Shown here in pieces: positions 1 through 7,102 of a DNA stretch of 12,515 nucleotides (position 1 is its first letter; every line of letters begins with the position of its first letter). Location of the stretch: NCBI GenBank assembly GCA_947427325.1, contig CANEHP010000049.1, forward strand, positions 1 to 12,515, given 5' to 3'. This DNA comes from an uncultured Clostridia bacterium. Its GTDB lineage: Bacteria; Bacillota; Clostridia; Oscillospirales; Ruminococcaceae. A program made the position numbers and the translations under genes. Under the pieces are notes generated by a model, which worked only from the letters and a program-made list of their open reading frames with translations, ran no database searches and had not been told where the DNA came from.

Positions 1-50
1 GGCAAAATTTGCCGAAAAGATGCGTGCCAATTTCTATGAGAACAAGTTCT
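1..50 (+). repeat. Right part of a dispersed MITE-like repeat (family A), cut by the window edge
   Basis: This stretch aligns with 5790-5838: both have CAAAATTTGC, then a CGAAAA block, then TGCG, and both end in CTATGAGAACAAGTT. The terminal motif GAGAACAAGTTCT at 38-50 recurs at 5776-5788 (minus), 5826-5836, 7701-7713 and 12404-12416 (minus). Positions 1-13 are themselves a palindrome (GGCAAAATTTGCC). An open frame runs through it to the stop at 51, but that frame follows the repeat and is not a gene I can support. The left end of the element lies outside the window. Confidence 0.7.
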
Positions 51-86
51 TAAAGTATTATACCTCATAAAAGGAGTTTTGTCTAT

Positions 87-1532
87 ATGTCTGCTGTAAA
101 AAAATCAAAAGGTATACTTTCGTTTTTTATGATTTTCGCCATTTTCGTCGGCTTTTCGTCATATAATAAGGTAAACGCCGCTTTTGTCCCCGATGTGGAA
201 AAAATTTACAGCGAAGGCGTTTATATGGTAAACCTCGATACGGACGTGGTTATTTACGCAAAAAACGAGCATAAGCGCTATTACCCCGCCTCAATCACCA
301 AAATTATGACCGCCATCGTAGCATTGGAGAGCTGCCCCGACCTTAACGCAAAGGTAAGGGTTGGCTCTGACGCCATGAACGAATTTTGGGGCGACGATTT
401 AAACAAGAGAGGCGCTTCAACCTGCGCCTTTGAAATAGGACAAACTAACCTGACCTATATGGACTGCCTTTACGGTCTTATGATTTCCAGCGGCTGTGAG
501 GCGGGAAACATTCTTGCTCTTAACCTGTGCGACACCATAGAGGACTTTGTTGCGCTTATGAATAAAAAGGCTCGGGAGCTGGGCTGTGAGGACACCCATT
601 TTGCCAACACTCACGGACTTTGGGAGGAGGATAACTACACCACTGCCTACGATATGTACCTTATTATAAGATACGCATATGACCATGTGCCCAAATTTAT
701 GGATATAAGCGATACGTACAGCTATCAGTTCCCCGCCAATGACAATAACCCCGACGGCTACACCAAGTATAACACAAACCCTCTTATTTCCGCAAGCTCG
801 GATTTTTACCTCGAATATGTACACGGAGTAAAAACGGGAAGCATTGACGAATATTACGACAAGGACGGAACGACCCACCCCGGCGGCCGCACTCTTGTTA
901 CCACAGCGCAAAAAAACGGCTTTACATATATTTTGGTAACGCTTCAGGCGCCCTTTTACAATGAAAACGGCGAAAAGTACAGCTACAGCGCCCTTGATCA
1001 CTATCGCCTTTACGAATGGGCATATAAAAGCTTTGCGTATCAGACTGTAGTTTCGGAAAACGAGATCTGCGCCGAGGTCAATGTGGAGCAGGGAGAAAAC
1101 GACCGCTTGCAGCTGGCTGCAAAAAAACAGTTTTCCACCATTATTCCCAAGGATTTGGCAGAGGGCGGAGAAAACGGCGGTTCTTCAGACCAGTCTGTAA
1201 GCCCTGTTCAGAAAAAAGTCACTATGCTTTATGACAACATAATCGCCCCTGTGGAAAAGGACGAGGTACTGGGTAAGTTAGAGGTGATTTATCAAGGCGA
1301 ATTGGTTCAAACCATCGACCTTGTCGCCGCAAAATCCGTAGAGCGTTCACAGGTTGCATACATAGCCGACAGAGCCAATTCCCTTACGGATACCTCCTGG
1401 TTCTTTCCTCTGCTGATGCTTCTGGGCCTATGTATTGTTACGCAGCTTATCCTTTACTCCGTCCGCCGCAGAAAGCTTTTGCAGGAAGCAAGAAAAAGAG
1501 AAAGAATGCGCAGAAAAAACAGCTATAAGTAA
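87..1532 (+). CDS. D-alanyl-D-alanine carboxypeptidase, peptidase S11 family (DacF/PBP5-like)
   Basis: This is a penicillin-binding-protein-type serine D,D-carboxypeptidase that removes the terminal D-Ala from peptidoglycan stem peptides outside the membrane. The 481-aa product starts with a signal peptide (hydrophobic residues about 10-25, likely cleavage near 31). The catalytic SxxK motif is S69-I-T-K72 and the KTG motif is K249-T-G251 (HGVKTGS). The usual SxN motif aligns with S135-G-C137, so Cys stands where Asn is normal. A C-terminal transmembrane segment (about 438-458) is followed by a very basic tail, which suggests bitopic anchoring. The region between about 320 and 420 fits the PBP5-type C-terminal beta domain. 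The start at 87 is supported by AAGGAG at 71-76. rlmH begins 70 bp after the stop, on the same strand. Family assignment is firm; the exact dac paralogue is not. Confidence 0.93.
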   Translation: MSAVKKSKGILSFFMIFAIFVGFSSYNKVNAAFVPDVEKIYSEGVYMVNLDTDVVIYAKNEHKRYYPASITKIMTAIVALESCPDLNAKVRVGSDAMNEFWGDDLNKRGASTCAFEIGQTNLTYMDCLYGLMISSGCEAGNILALNLCDTIEDFVALMNKKARELGCEDTHFANTHGLWEEDNYTTAYDMYLIIRYAYDHVPKFMDISDTYSYQFPANDNNPDGYTKYNTNPLISASSDFYLEYVHGVKTGSIDEYYDKDGTTHPGGRTLVTTAQKNGFTYILVTLQAPFYNENGEKYSYSALDHYRLYEWAYKSFAYQTVVSENEICAEVNVEQGENDRLQLAAKKQFSTIIPKDLAEGGENGGSSDQSVSPVQKKVTMLYDNIIAPVEKDEVLGKLEVIYQGELVQTIDLVAAKSVERSQVAYIADRANSLTDTSWFFPLLMLLGLCIVTQLILYSVRRRKLLQEARKRERMRRKNSYK

Positions 1533-1602
1533 GCGGGAATCAACTGTCAATTTTTACAGCCCCCTTCTAAGGTTTTATAAAATTTTAAGGAGCATGGTTT
1601 TT

Positions 1603-2082
1603 ATGTTAAATATCACTGTGGTATCCGTGGGGCGGATCAAGGAAGATTATTTCCGAAGGGCGTGTGAAGAATACGGAAAAATGCTGAGCGGCTTTTGTCG
1701 GTTTTCGTCCGAAAATGTGCAGGCGGAAAAATTAAACGGCGATCCTTCGGATAAGGAAATTCAAATTGCTCTTAATAAAGAAGGGGACAATATACTTAAA
1801 AAAATCCCTCAAAACGCTTATGTAACCGCCTTGTGCATAGAGGGCAGGGAAATGACAAGCCCTCAGCTGGCGGCGGAATTGGAAAAGATATCCTTAAGCA
1901 GCAGCAATATATGCTTTATAATCGGCAGCTCCTTCGGTCTTGGCGATAAGGTAAAGGAGAGAGCGGATTTAAGGCTTTCAATGTCAAAAATGACCTTTCC
2001 CCATAATTTTGCGGGAGTAATGCTTTTGGAGCAGCTTTACAGGGCTTTGTCCATACTAAACAACCGTAAATACCATAAATAG
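1603..2082 (+). CDS. rlmH: 23S rRNA (pseudouridine1915-N3)-methyltransferase RlmH
   Basis: RlmH is a small SPOUT-class methyltransferase that uses S-adenosylmethionine to methylate the N3 of pseudouridine 1915 in helix 69 of 23S rRNA. The 159-aa length matches the family. Diagnostic blocks are the N-terminal VVSVGRIKEDYF, the central CIEGREMTSPQLA, the SAM-binding knot FIIGSSFGLGDKV, and the C-terminal MTFPHNFAGVMLLEQLYRAL ending in KYHK. The knot has IGSS where IGGS is usual, a mild change. I chose ATG 1603 because it lies 10 nt after AGGAG (1588-1592). The in-frame ATG at 1594 is too close to that site, and the open frame extending back to 1435 overlaps the previous gene and does not match the family. 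Five 14-bp repeats follow directly after the stop. Confidence 0.95.
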   Translation: MLNITVVSVGRIKEDYFRRACEEYGKMLSGFCRFSSENVQAEKLNGDPSDKEIQIALNKEGDNILKKIPQNAYVTALCIEGREMTSPQLAAELEKISLSSSNICFIIGSSFGLGDKVKERADLRLSMSKMTFPHNFAGVMLLEQLYRALSILNNRKYHK

Positions 2083-2086
2083 AAAA

Positions 2087-2156
2087 CCTCGGAAAACAAG
2101 CTTCGGAAAACAAACCTCGGAAAACAAACCTCGGAAAACAAACCTCGGAAAACGCA
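2087..2156. repeat. Tandem repeat, five 14-bp units (CCTCGGAAAACAAA)
   Basis: Units are at 2087-2100, 2101-2114, 2115-2128, 2129-2142 and 2143-2156. The first ends AAG, the second starts CTTC, and the last ends CGCA; units three and four are identical. The array fills the gap between the rlmH stop and the ribosome binding site of the next gene (AAGGAA at 2161-2166). The unit is not a multiple of three, but the array is untranslated here, so copy-number change would alter only the spacing or leader of the next gene. Confidence 0.95.
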
Positions 2157-2174
2157 GAAAAAGGAAATTTGCAG

Positions 2175-3620
2175 ATGAAAAATTCAAGGCTGTATCCCCT
2201 TGTCTGTCTGATAACGGGCATAACAATAATCACAGCAGGCATACTCATTTTGAATATAGGACAGCAGATGATGAATATTATCTGCTACTTAGGCGGCATT
2301 GTGGTAATGCTGCACTCTTCTTTTTGCGCTCTTGCGGTAATAGGAAAGAGAAAAATCCTGTCAAAGGATTCTGCAAAAAGTCTTTTAATAAGCGCCTTTA
2401 TTAACCTGTGCGTCGGCGTGGCAGTCGTGCTGCTGCCGAGATTTAACCTTGTGCCCGTTTATATAATTTTTACCCTTTATATCCTTGTAAATGCCATTAT
2501 TAAGCTTATTGACTACTTTATTGACAGGAGGGACAATGTTTCGGGGCGGCTTAAGGAGCTGCTGCTTTTTGTTTTTTTCTTAACCTTTGCGGTGCTGATG
2601 ACATTTGTTCCCGAAATGGGCAGGAGGGGCTTCTTGACCGTTGCGGGAATTTATTGTATAATATATGGTGCATTTATGCTTTGGGATTTTGTGTTTCAAT
2701 GTCTGCCCGAAAGCATACAGCGCAGGTTTAAAACCAAGCTGAGTCTGCCTATGCCCGTGCTTATTTCCACATTAAGACCCTTTGTCAGTTTAAAATCGAG
2801 AGAAAGGCTGAATACTCTCGACCCCGAAAAAGCAAGATCGGAAATGAAGCCCTTTTATCCCGGGGGCAAGGAAACGGAGATCCCCCCCGATATGGAGGTG
2901 CTTATACATGTAAGCAGCAGAGGCTACGGCATTATGGGGCACTGCGATATTGCCTTTGAGGGAAAAGTGTATTCCTACGGCTCCTACGACCTTGAATCCA
3001 CCGCCCTTTTCGGCACTATCGGAGACGGAATATTTCTTACCTGTCCCAAGGAGGATTATATAAGATTTTACGTAACCGCCACTCCCCGTGAAATTTACGG
3101 CTACGGCTTCAGGCTGACCGAGGAGCAAAAGCAGGCTGTCAAACAGGAAATAGGCGACATTATGGAAATGGTTTATCCGTGGAAAACACCGTTAGAGGAG
3201 CTTTATGAAAAAGATCCCGGGATAAAGGGAGAAGCCGCCGCCGATTGGGGCAGCAAAAAGTGGAACTGCACAAATGCGGACTTTTATAAATTTAAAAGCG
3301 GCAAAATGAAAACATATTTTGTGGTAACCTCAAACTGCGTAATGCTTGCGGACAAGATAGTAAAAAAAGCCTGCAAGGACATAAGCATCAGCGACCCTAC
3401 GGGAGTTTTTACTCCGGGAGAATATTTTGATTATTTGGAGCATCTGCTGGCAATGGTCGGCTCTCCCGTTTTTTGCAGAACCATTTACAATAAGTACACT
3501 ACGGCAGGCTGGAAGTACACCCCCCGGATTCCCTATTCATCGCCAGAGCTGGAGACAATGACGGAGACGGAGGCTAACCGCTTGGCTGTCAAAAAAAATA
3601 AAAGGAATGAAACAATATGA
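2175..3620 (+). CDS. Membrane protein: DUF308/HdeD-like helices plus C-terminal papain-like (NlpC/P60- or LRAT-type) domain
   Basis: The 481-aa protein has two parts. Residues about 7-175 hold six hydrophobic helices (roughly 7-28, 34-56, 70-88, 95-115, 128-148, 153-175), arranged as in DUF308/HdeD membrane proteins. Residues about 238-440 are soluble. They carry HVSSRGYGIMGHCDIAF with H245 and H256, followed by GKVYSYGSYD, and much later TSNCVMLADKIV with N387-C388. A His-containing strand followed by a late 'NC' helix is the order seen in circularly permuted papain-like folds (DUF4105, LRAT, YiiX types), so a thiol hydrolase or acyltransferase role is possible but inferred. ATG 2175 is preferred over TTG 2169 because AAGGAA (2161-2166) then sits 8 nt away. 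The next gene starts 12 bp downstream, suggesting co-translation. I do not recognise a named family for the full architecture. Confidence 0.8.
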   Translation: MKNSRLYPLVCLITGITIITAGILILNIGQQMMNIICYLGGIVVMLHSSFCALAVIGKRKILSKDSAKSLLISAFINLCVGVAVVLLPRFNLVPVYIIFTLYILVNAIIKLIDYFIDRRDNVSGRLKELLLFVFFLTFAVLMTFVPEMGRRGFLTVAGIYCIIYGAFMLWDFVFQCLPESIQRRFKTKLSLPMPVLISTLRPFVSLKSRERLNTLDPEKARSEMKPFYPGGKETEIPPDMEVLIHVSSRGYGIMGHCDIAFEGKVYSYGSYDLESTALFGTIGDGIFLTCPKEDYIRFYVTATPREIYGYGFRLTEEQKQAVKQEIGDIMEMVYPWKTPLEELYEKDPGIKGEAAADWGSKKWNCTNADFYKFKSGKMKTYFVVTSNCVMLADKIVKKACKDISISDPTGVFTPGEYFDYLEHLLAMVGSPVFCRTIYNKYTTAGWKYTPRIPYSSPELETMTETEANRLAVKKNKRNETI

Positions 3621-3632
3621 AAAGAGGTAAAA

Positions 3633-4727
3633 ATGAGCGGTAAAAAAATTGACTATTCGGACAAATTTGAGGGAGCGATAATAGGCAGCGCATTAGGCGA
3701 CGCTTTCGGATATCCCCTTATGAATTTAAGCTTTGAGGATATTTGCGCCGCCTTTGAAAAGTGCGGCGCAAGAGAATTGGCTGTAAACAGAAAAGCAGGC
3801 ACAGGGCTTTTTACCGAGGCAACGCAGATGACCCTGTTTACCGCCGACGGAATTTTGTGGGCAAGCAACGAGCATACCGCCTATGAAAACAGCGCAGTTG
3901 CCAACTACGTTTTTTATGCCTATCAGGAATGGCTTTATATGCAGACGAAAACCATTGCGGACAGAGAGTATGAATGGATATTTGACAAATCAAAAAATCC
4001 CAATATGTCCTCGCTTCTTAAATCCAAAGGCTTAGGAAAAAACAGACGGCTTAACGATACCAATATAAAAGCTCTTCTTGACGCAAAAAACAATAATTTC
4101 GGAACGCTCTCAAAGCAGGTTAACGGCAACACCGACAACGGAGCGGTTAAGCGTGTTGCTCCTGCGGGACTTTTTTACGGACAAAATCCGGATATGGCTT
4201 TCAGAATAGCCTGCGATATAGGCGCAATTACCCACTCCCACCCCGACGGCTATCTCCCCTGCGGAGTATATGCCGCTACGGTGGCGGGACTTATAAACGG
4301 CAAAGCTCTTGACGATGCGGTTAACGATGCAATGGCTCTTCTTGCTGCATATCCCGGCAACGAAAACACCTATCGGATGCTTCAGAAGGCGGTGGATATG
4401 GCTAACGACGAGGATGTAGAGCCTCAAGAGGGCTTGTCTGATTTGGGAGACGGTTTTTCCGCCATTTCCACCCTTGCCATTGCGGTTTACAGCGCTGTTT
4501 TGCATCAGAGGAATTTTAAATTTGCAATAGCCCTTTCTGCAAATCATGACGGCGACAGCGCAGCCTGCGGTGCAATTACGGGCGGCATTTTAGGTTCCTG
4601 GTACGGACTTAAAAAGCTTCCCCGGGACTGGCGCAAAAAAATACAGTATTTAAACCTTATGGAGAATGTTTCCGATGTGCTTTTTGACCGTTCGGAGTAT
4701 GCGGTTGAGGAAAACGACAGGGATTAG
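3633..4727 (+). CDS. ADP-ribosylglycohydrolase-family (DraG/ARH fold) protein with altered metal-site residues
   Basis: The 364-aa product has the all-helical ARH fold markers: EGAIIGSALGDAFGYP (13-28), QMTLFTADGIL (65-75), NGAVKRVAPAGLFYG (169-183), THSHPDGY (200-207) and NHDGDSAACGAITGGILGSWYG (304-325). Active members hydrolyse ADP-ribose-protein bonds with two Mg ions held by a T/S-D-D motif near the N terminus and a D-S/T-D-S/T motif near the C terminus. Here the first reads T61-E62-A63 and the second D308-S-A310-A311, so several expected ligands are missing. Catalysis as a classical glycohydrolase is therefore doubtful; a binding-only or different hydrolytic role is possible. The gene starts 12 bp after the membrane-protein gene with AGAGG just upstream, so the two are probably one transcript. 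No obvious terminator follows. Confidence 0.85.
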   Translation: MSGKKIDYSDKFEGAIIGSALGDAFGYPLMNLSFEDICAAFEKCGARELAVNRKAGTGLFTEATQMTLFTADGILWASNEHTAYENSAVANYVFYAYQEWLYMQTKTIADREYEWIFDKSKNPNMSSLLKSKGLGKNRRLNDTNIKALLDAKNNNFGTLSKQVNGNTDNGAVKRVAPAGLFYGQNPDMAFRIACDIGAITHSHPDGYLPCGVYAATVAGLINGKALDDAVNDAMALLAAYPGNENTYRMLQKAVDMANDEDVEPQEGLSDLGDGFSAISTLAIAVYSAVLHQRNFKFAIALSANHDGDSAACGAITGGILGSWYGLKKLPRDWRKKIQYLNLMENVSDVLFDRSEYAVEENDRD

Positions 4728-4808
4728 GGATAATTTACTCTGATAGATACAGTATGCGTATTTTAAAAAACTTTCCTTGTCAACCACAAAATCCGCACGC
4801 AAATTCTT

Positions 4809-4853
4809 ATAAACTCAGTTCAAATAAACTCAGTTCAAATAAACTCAGTTCAA
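4809..4853. repeat. Tandem repeat, three exact 15-bp units (ATAAACTCAGTTCAA)
   Basis: Identical units lie at 4809-4823, 4824-4838 and 4839-4853. The array ends 18 bp before the -35 box of the SDR promoter. It could be an upstream activator or repressor site array or simply a microsatellite-like expansion; the sequence does not decide. Each unit contains CTCAGTTCAA and has no strong internal palindrome. Confidence 0.93.
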
Positions 4854-4870
4854 AAAATTTCCTTTCAGTA

Positions 4871-4899
4871 TTGAAAATATTTACCCAATATGTTAAAAT
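4871..4899 (+). promoter_or_regulatory. Sigma-A-type promoter for the SDR gene
   Basis: TTGAAA (4871-4876) and TAAAAT (4894-4899) are separated by 17 bp in an AT-rich stretch, about 70 bp before the SDR start codon. The spacing and match are good for a housekeeping promoter. A start of transcription near 4906 would place the 4912-4932 hairpin at the very 5' end of the message. Confidence 0.6.
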
Positions 4900-4911
4900 A
4901 ATAACATAAAG

Positions 4912-4932
4912 GCTAAAAGATATCGTTTTAGC
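4912..4932 (+). promoter_or_regulatory. Small inverted repeat at the 5' end of the SDR leader
   Basis: GCTAAAA (4912-4918) and TTTTAGC (4926-4932) are perfect 7-bp arms around a 7-nt loop, just downstream of the -10 box. It may be an operator for a dimeric repressor or an mRNA-stabilising 5' hairpin. There is no T-run, so it is unlikely to be a terminator. Confidence 0.4.
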
Positions 4933-4970
4933 TAAAAAATAAATTTTTACCGTTAAGGAGGTTATCACAA

Positions 4971-5771
4971 ATGGGCTTTTTAACAGGCAAAACCGCAATA
5001 ATCACAGGTGCGGGACGTGCAGTTCTTTCAGACGGACGCTGTGGCTCTATCGGATACGGTATTGCTACCGCTTACGCCAAGGAGGGCGCAAACATCGTTA
5101 TCACAGGACGCAACGTAAAAAAATTAGAGGACGCCAAGGAGGAATTGGAGCGTCTTTACGGCATCAGAGTTTTGACCGTGCAGGCCGATGTAAATGCGGG
5201 GGCAGACAACGAGGCTGTTGTTCGGAAGGTTGTGGACAAAGCTATTGCGGAGTTCGGCAGCATTGATGTGCTTATCAACAACGCACAGGCTTCCGCTTCG
5301 GGCGTTCCCATTGCGCAGCATACTACGGAAAACTTTGATTTGGCGGTTTATTCGGGCTTATATGCCGCTTTCTACTATATGAAGGCCTGCTATCCTCACC
5401 TTGTAAAGTCCAAGGGCACGGTTATTAACTTTGCATCGGGCGCAGGACTTTTCGGAAACTTCGGTCAATGCTCCTACGCCGCCGCTAAGGAGGGTATCAG
5501 GGGACTTTCCCGTGTAGCTGCAACCGAATGGGCAAAGGACGGAATAAACGTAAATGTGGTATGTCCTCTTGCATGGACCGCACAGCTCGAACAGTTTGAA
5601 AAGGCATATCCCGACGCATACAAGGCAAACGTTCACATTCCTCCCTGCGGTCATTTGGGCGACTCCGAGCTTGAAATCGGCAGAGTTTGTGTACAGCTTG
5701 CATCTCCCGACTTTAAGTATCTTACGGGCGAAACCCTTACGCTTGAGGGCGGACTCGGTTTAAGACCGTAA
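4971..5771 (+). CDS. Short-chain dehydrogenase/reductase (SDR), NAD(P)-dependent
   Basis: This is a 266-aa classical-type SDR that would oxidise or reduce a carbonyl/alcohol substrate with NAD(P). The Rossmann start ITGAGRAVLSDGRCGSIGYG (11-30) is the usual TGxxxGxG loop with a roughly nine-residue insertion. ITGR (44-47) after the second strand puts Arg47 where it would favour NADP(H). NNAQ (103-106) replaces the usual NNAG. The catalytic triad is S156, Y169, K173 (Y-A-A-A-K). LTGETLTLEGGLG near the C terminus is the standard SDR tail. The start is well supported by AAGGAGG at 4955-4961. The gene stands alone between a promoter region and a block of repeats. The substrate cannot be told from the sequence; keto- or hydroxysteroid-, sugar- or fatty-acid-type reductases all share this layout. 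Confidence 0.9.
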   Translation: MGFLTGKTAIITGAGRAVLSDGRCGSIGYGIATAYAKEGANIVITGRNVKKLEDAKEELERLYGIRVLTVQADVNAGADNEAVVRKVVDKAIAEFGSIDVLINNAQASASGVPIAQHTTENFDLAVYSGLYAAFYYMKACYPHLVKSKGTVINFASGAGLFGNFGQCSYAAAKEGIRGLSRVAATEWAKDGINVNVVCPLAWTAQLEQFEKAYPDAYKANVHIPPCGHLGDSELEIGRVCVQLASPDFKYLTGETLTLEGGLGLRP

Positions 5772-5775
5772 TTTC

Positions 5776-5838
5776 AGAACTTGTTCTCGACAAAATTTGC
5801 TCGAAAATCTGCGCACCATTCCTATGAGAACAAGTTAT
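5776..5838. repeat. MITE-like repeat, family A (full copy)
   Basis: The ends are inverted repeats: AACTTGTTCTC at 5778-5788 and GAGAACAAGTT at 5826-5836, 11 bp perfect. The interior (CAAAATTTGC, CGAAAAT, TGCGCACC) matches the partial copy at 1-37. The left end carries the whole AGAACTTGTTCTC, while the right end reads AGTTAT instead of AGTTCT. It begins 4 bp after the SDR stop codon and abuts the next repeat. It has no coding capacity. Confidence 0.75.
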
Positions 5839-5992
5839 TATACTAATTCTCGATTAAAATAAGACAAAGCCGGCGGGCGGGGCGTTCCTGATCAAGGAAG
5901 TCCCGACGCAGGAATATGCGGATATTTCAAGTCGGGCTGACGCAGAACAGGGACGCCCGGGTCGTTGGATTTGTCTAATTTTTATTGAGATT
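5839..5992. repeat. MITE-like structured palindromic repeat, family C
   Basis: Imperfect arms at 5848-5868 and 5970-5990 match at 18 of 21 positions (both contain AGACAAA on the relevant strand). Inside are nested stems: GGCGTTCCTG (5881-5890) with CAGGGACGCC (5948-5957), and CCCGAC (5902-5907) with GTCGGG (5931-5936). The left side begins TATACTAATTCTCGA, and the next element begins TATACTAATTCTTGA in the same orientation. The GC-rich core differs sharply from its AT-rich arms. Transcribed, it would fold into a long branched hairpin. Confidence 0.75.
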
Positions 5993-5993
5993 T

Positions 5994-6152
5994 ATACTAA
6001 TTCTTGACTGAAAGTAGACAATCTTTGCGGTCTGATTTTCGCAATACTGCGTTGTCGTCCTTGCAAGGCGTCAGCCTTGCGGCGTCCTCCGCCTTGTCTT
6101 GCAAAAATCATCCTCGCAAATCTTTTGTCTACTTTCAATCAAGAATTAGTAT
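5994..6152. repeat. MITE-like palindromic repeat, family B (full copy)
   Basis: The element opens with ATACTAATTCTTGA (5994-6007) and closes with its exact complement TCAAGAATTAGTAT (6139-6152). The arms continue inward as an imperfect inverted repeat of about 50 bp that includes GAAAGTAGACAA on one side and TTGTCTACTTTC on the other. The core holds CCTTGCAAGG and CAGCCTTGCGGCG. A diverged inverted copy of 6006-6073 is present at 8167-8231. The element ends 44 bp before the next start codon, so it forms most of that gene's upstream region. Confidence 0.85.
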
Positions 6153-6196
6153 TAGTATTAGTTTTCAGATACGCACTAACTAAGGAGAAAATATAA

Positions 6197-7102
6197 ATGA
6201 ACGGTCAAGCAATACAGCTAAACCATAAGGAATTTGATATTTTGGTTGCGATGGAGCAATCGGACAAGCCTCTCAGCCAGCGCAAGCTGGAGGAAACAAC
6301 GGGTCACTCTCTTTCCACCGTAAGCAGAGTAATAAAAAGGCTTGCCGAATACGGCTATGTAAGCGGAAGCGGGATAACGCCAAAGGGGCTTTCCGCCCTT
6401 GAGCCCTACCGCGTTAAAAGGGCGGTGTTTATTGCGGCAGGCTTTGGCTCAAGGCTTGTTCCCATTACTCTCAATACGCCAAAGCCCCTGGTAAGGGTAA
6501 ACGGCAAGCGTATGATCGATACCCTTATCGACGCCTGCCTTGATGCGGGAATCAGCGAGATATACATTGTGAGAGGATATTTGGGCGAGCAGTTTGACCA
6601 GCTTCTTTATAAGTATCCTCAAATCAGGTTTATAGAAAACCCTTCATACAATGAAGCAAACAATATCAGCTCCGCAATGGCTGCAAGATATCTTTTGCAA
6701 AACGCCTACGTTCTTGAAGCCGACCTTTTGGTGTTTAACCCCAAGGTTATACAAAGGTACAACTACTGCTCCAACGTTTTGGGTATATGGAAGGACCGCA
6801 CCGACGACTGGTGTGTGACTTTAAAGGACGGATATGTTGACGAAGAAAAAATCGGCGGTCTAAACTGCCATCAGATGGTGGGAATTTTCTATCTTAATTC
6901 CGAGGACGGCGCAAGGCTTGCCGAGGATATAAAAACAGCCTATGAGGCGCCGGGCGGCAAGGAGATGTATTGGGAAACAGTTCTTACTCAGCGGTTCAGA
7001 GGCAAGTATAAGATAGAGGTTCGCCCTTGCAAGCAGGAGGACATTGTGGAAATCGATACATTCCGGGAGCTGAAGACTGTTGATAAGACCTATGATGTTT
7101 GA
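6197..7102 (+). CDS. Winged-helix regulator fused to LicC-like CTP:phosphocholine cytidylyltransferase
   Basis: Residues about 8-72 form a MarR-like winged helix (LSQRKLEETTGHSLSTVSRVIKRLAEYGYV, then a TPKG wing). Residues 74-301 are a nucleotidyltransferase: signature AAGFGSRLVPITLNTPKPLV (80-99), GYLGEQFD (127-134), ENPSYNEANNISSAM (147-161), EAD (174-176), MYWE (257-260) and EIDTF (285-289). The order and spacing follow LicC, which makes CDP-choline for decorating surface polymers; other polyol- or sugar-phosphate nucleotidyltransferases share the fold. The fusion suggests an enzyme that also senses or controls its pathway. No choline kinase (licA), transporter (licB) or licD is in the window, so substrate is inferred. 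AAGGAG at 6182-6187 supports the start. The 301-aa length is that of a LicC plus one HTH domain. Confidence 0.85.
   Translation: MNGQAIQLNHKEFDILVAMEQSDKPLSQRKLEETTGHSLSTVSRVIKRLAEYGYVSGSGITPKGLSALEPYRVKRAVFIAAGFGSRLVPITLNTPKPLVRVNGKRMIDTLIDACLDAGISEIYIVRGYLGEQFDQLLYKYPQIRFIENPSYNEANNISSAMAARYLLQNAYVLEADLLVFNPKVIQRYNYCSNVLGIWKDRTDDWCVTLKDGYVDEEKIGGLNCHQMVGIFYLNSEDGARLAEDIKTAYEAPGGKEMYWETVLTQRFRGKYKIEVRPCKQEDIVEIDTFRELKTVDKTYDV

Noticed and set aside
38..50. LexA/SOS-type operator for the AGAACAAGTTCT motif
   Set aside because: The Gram-positive LexA box has GAAC and GTTC separated by 4 bp; here the separation is 2 bp, and copies lie in a transposon remnant and a hairpin loop, not before SOS genes.
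417..1001. Long open frame on the minus strand inside the carboxypeptidase gene, and similar minus-strand frames elsewhere
   Set aside because: They mirror strongly supported + strand genes, lack ribosome binding sites and show no recognisable domains.
1435..1602. Upstream extension of rlmH
   Set aside because: It overlaps the carboxypeptidase gene, does not match RlmH and has no ribosome binding site; the 1603 start gives the family's normal length.
2087..2156. CRISPR array
   Set aside because: The units are directly adjacent with no spacers, and no cas genes are present; the same holds for 4809-4853.
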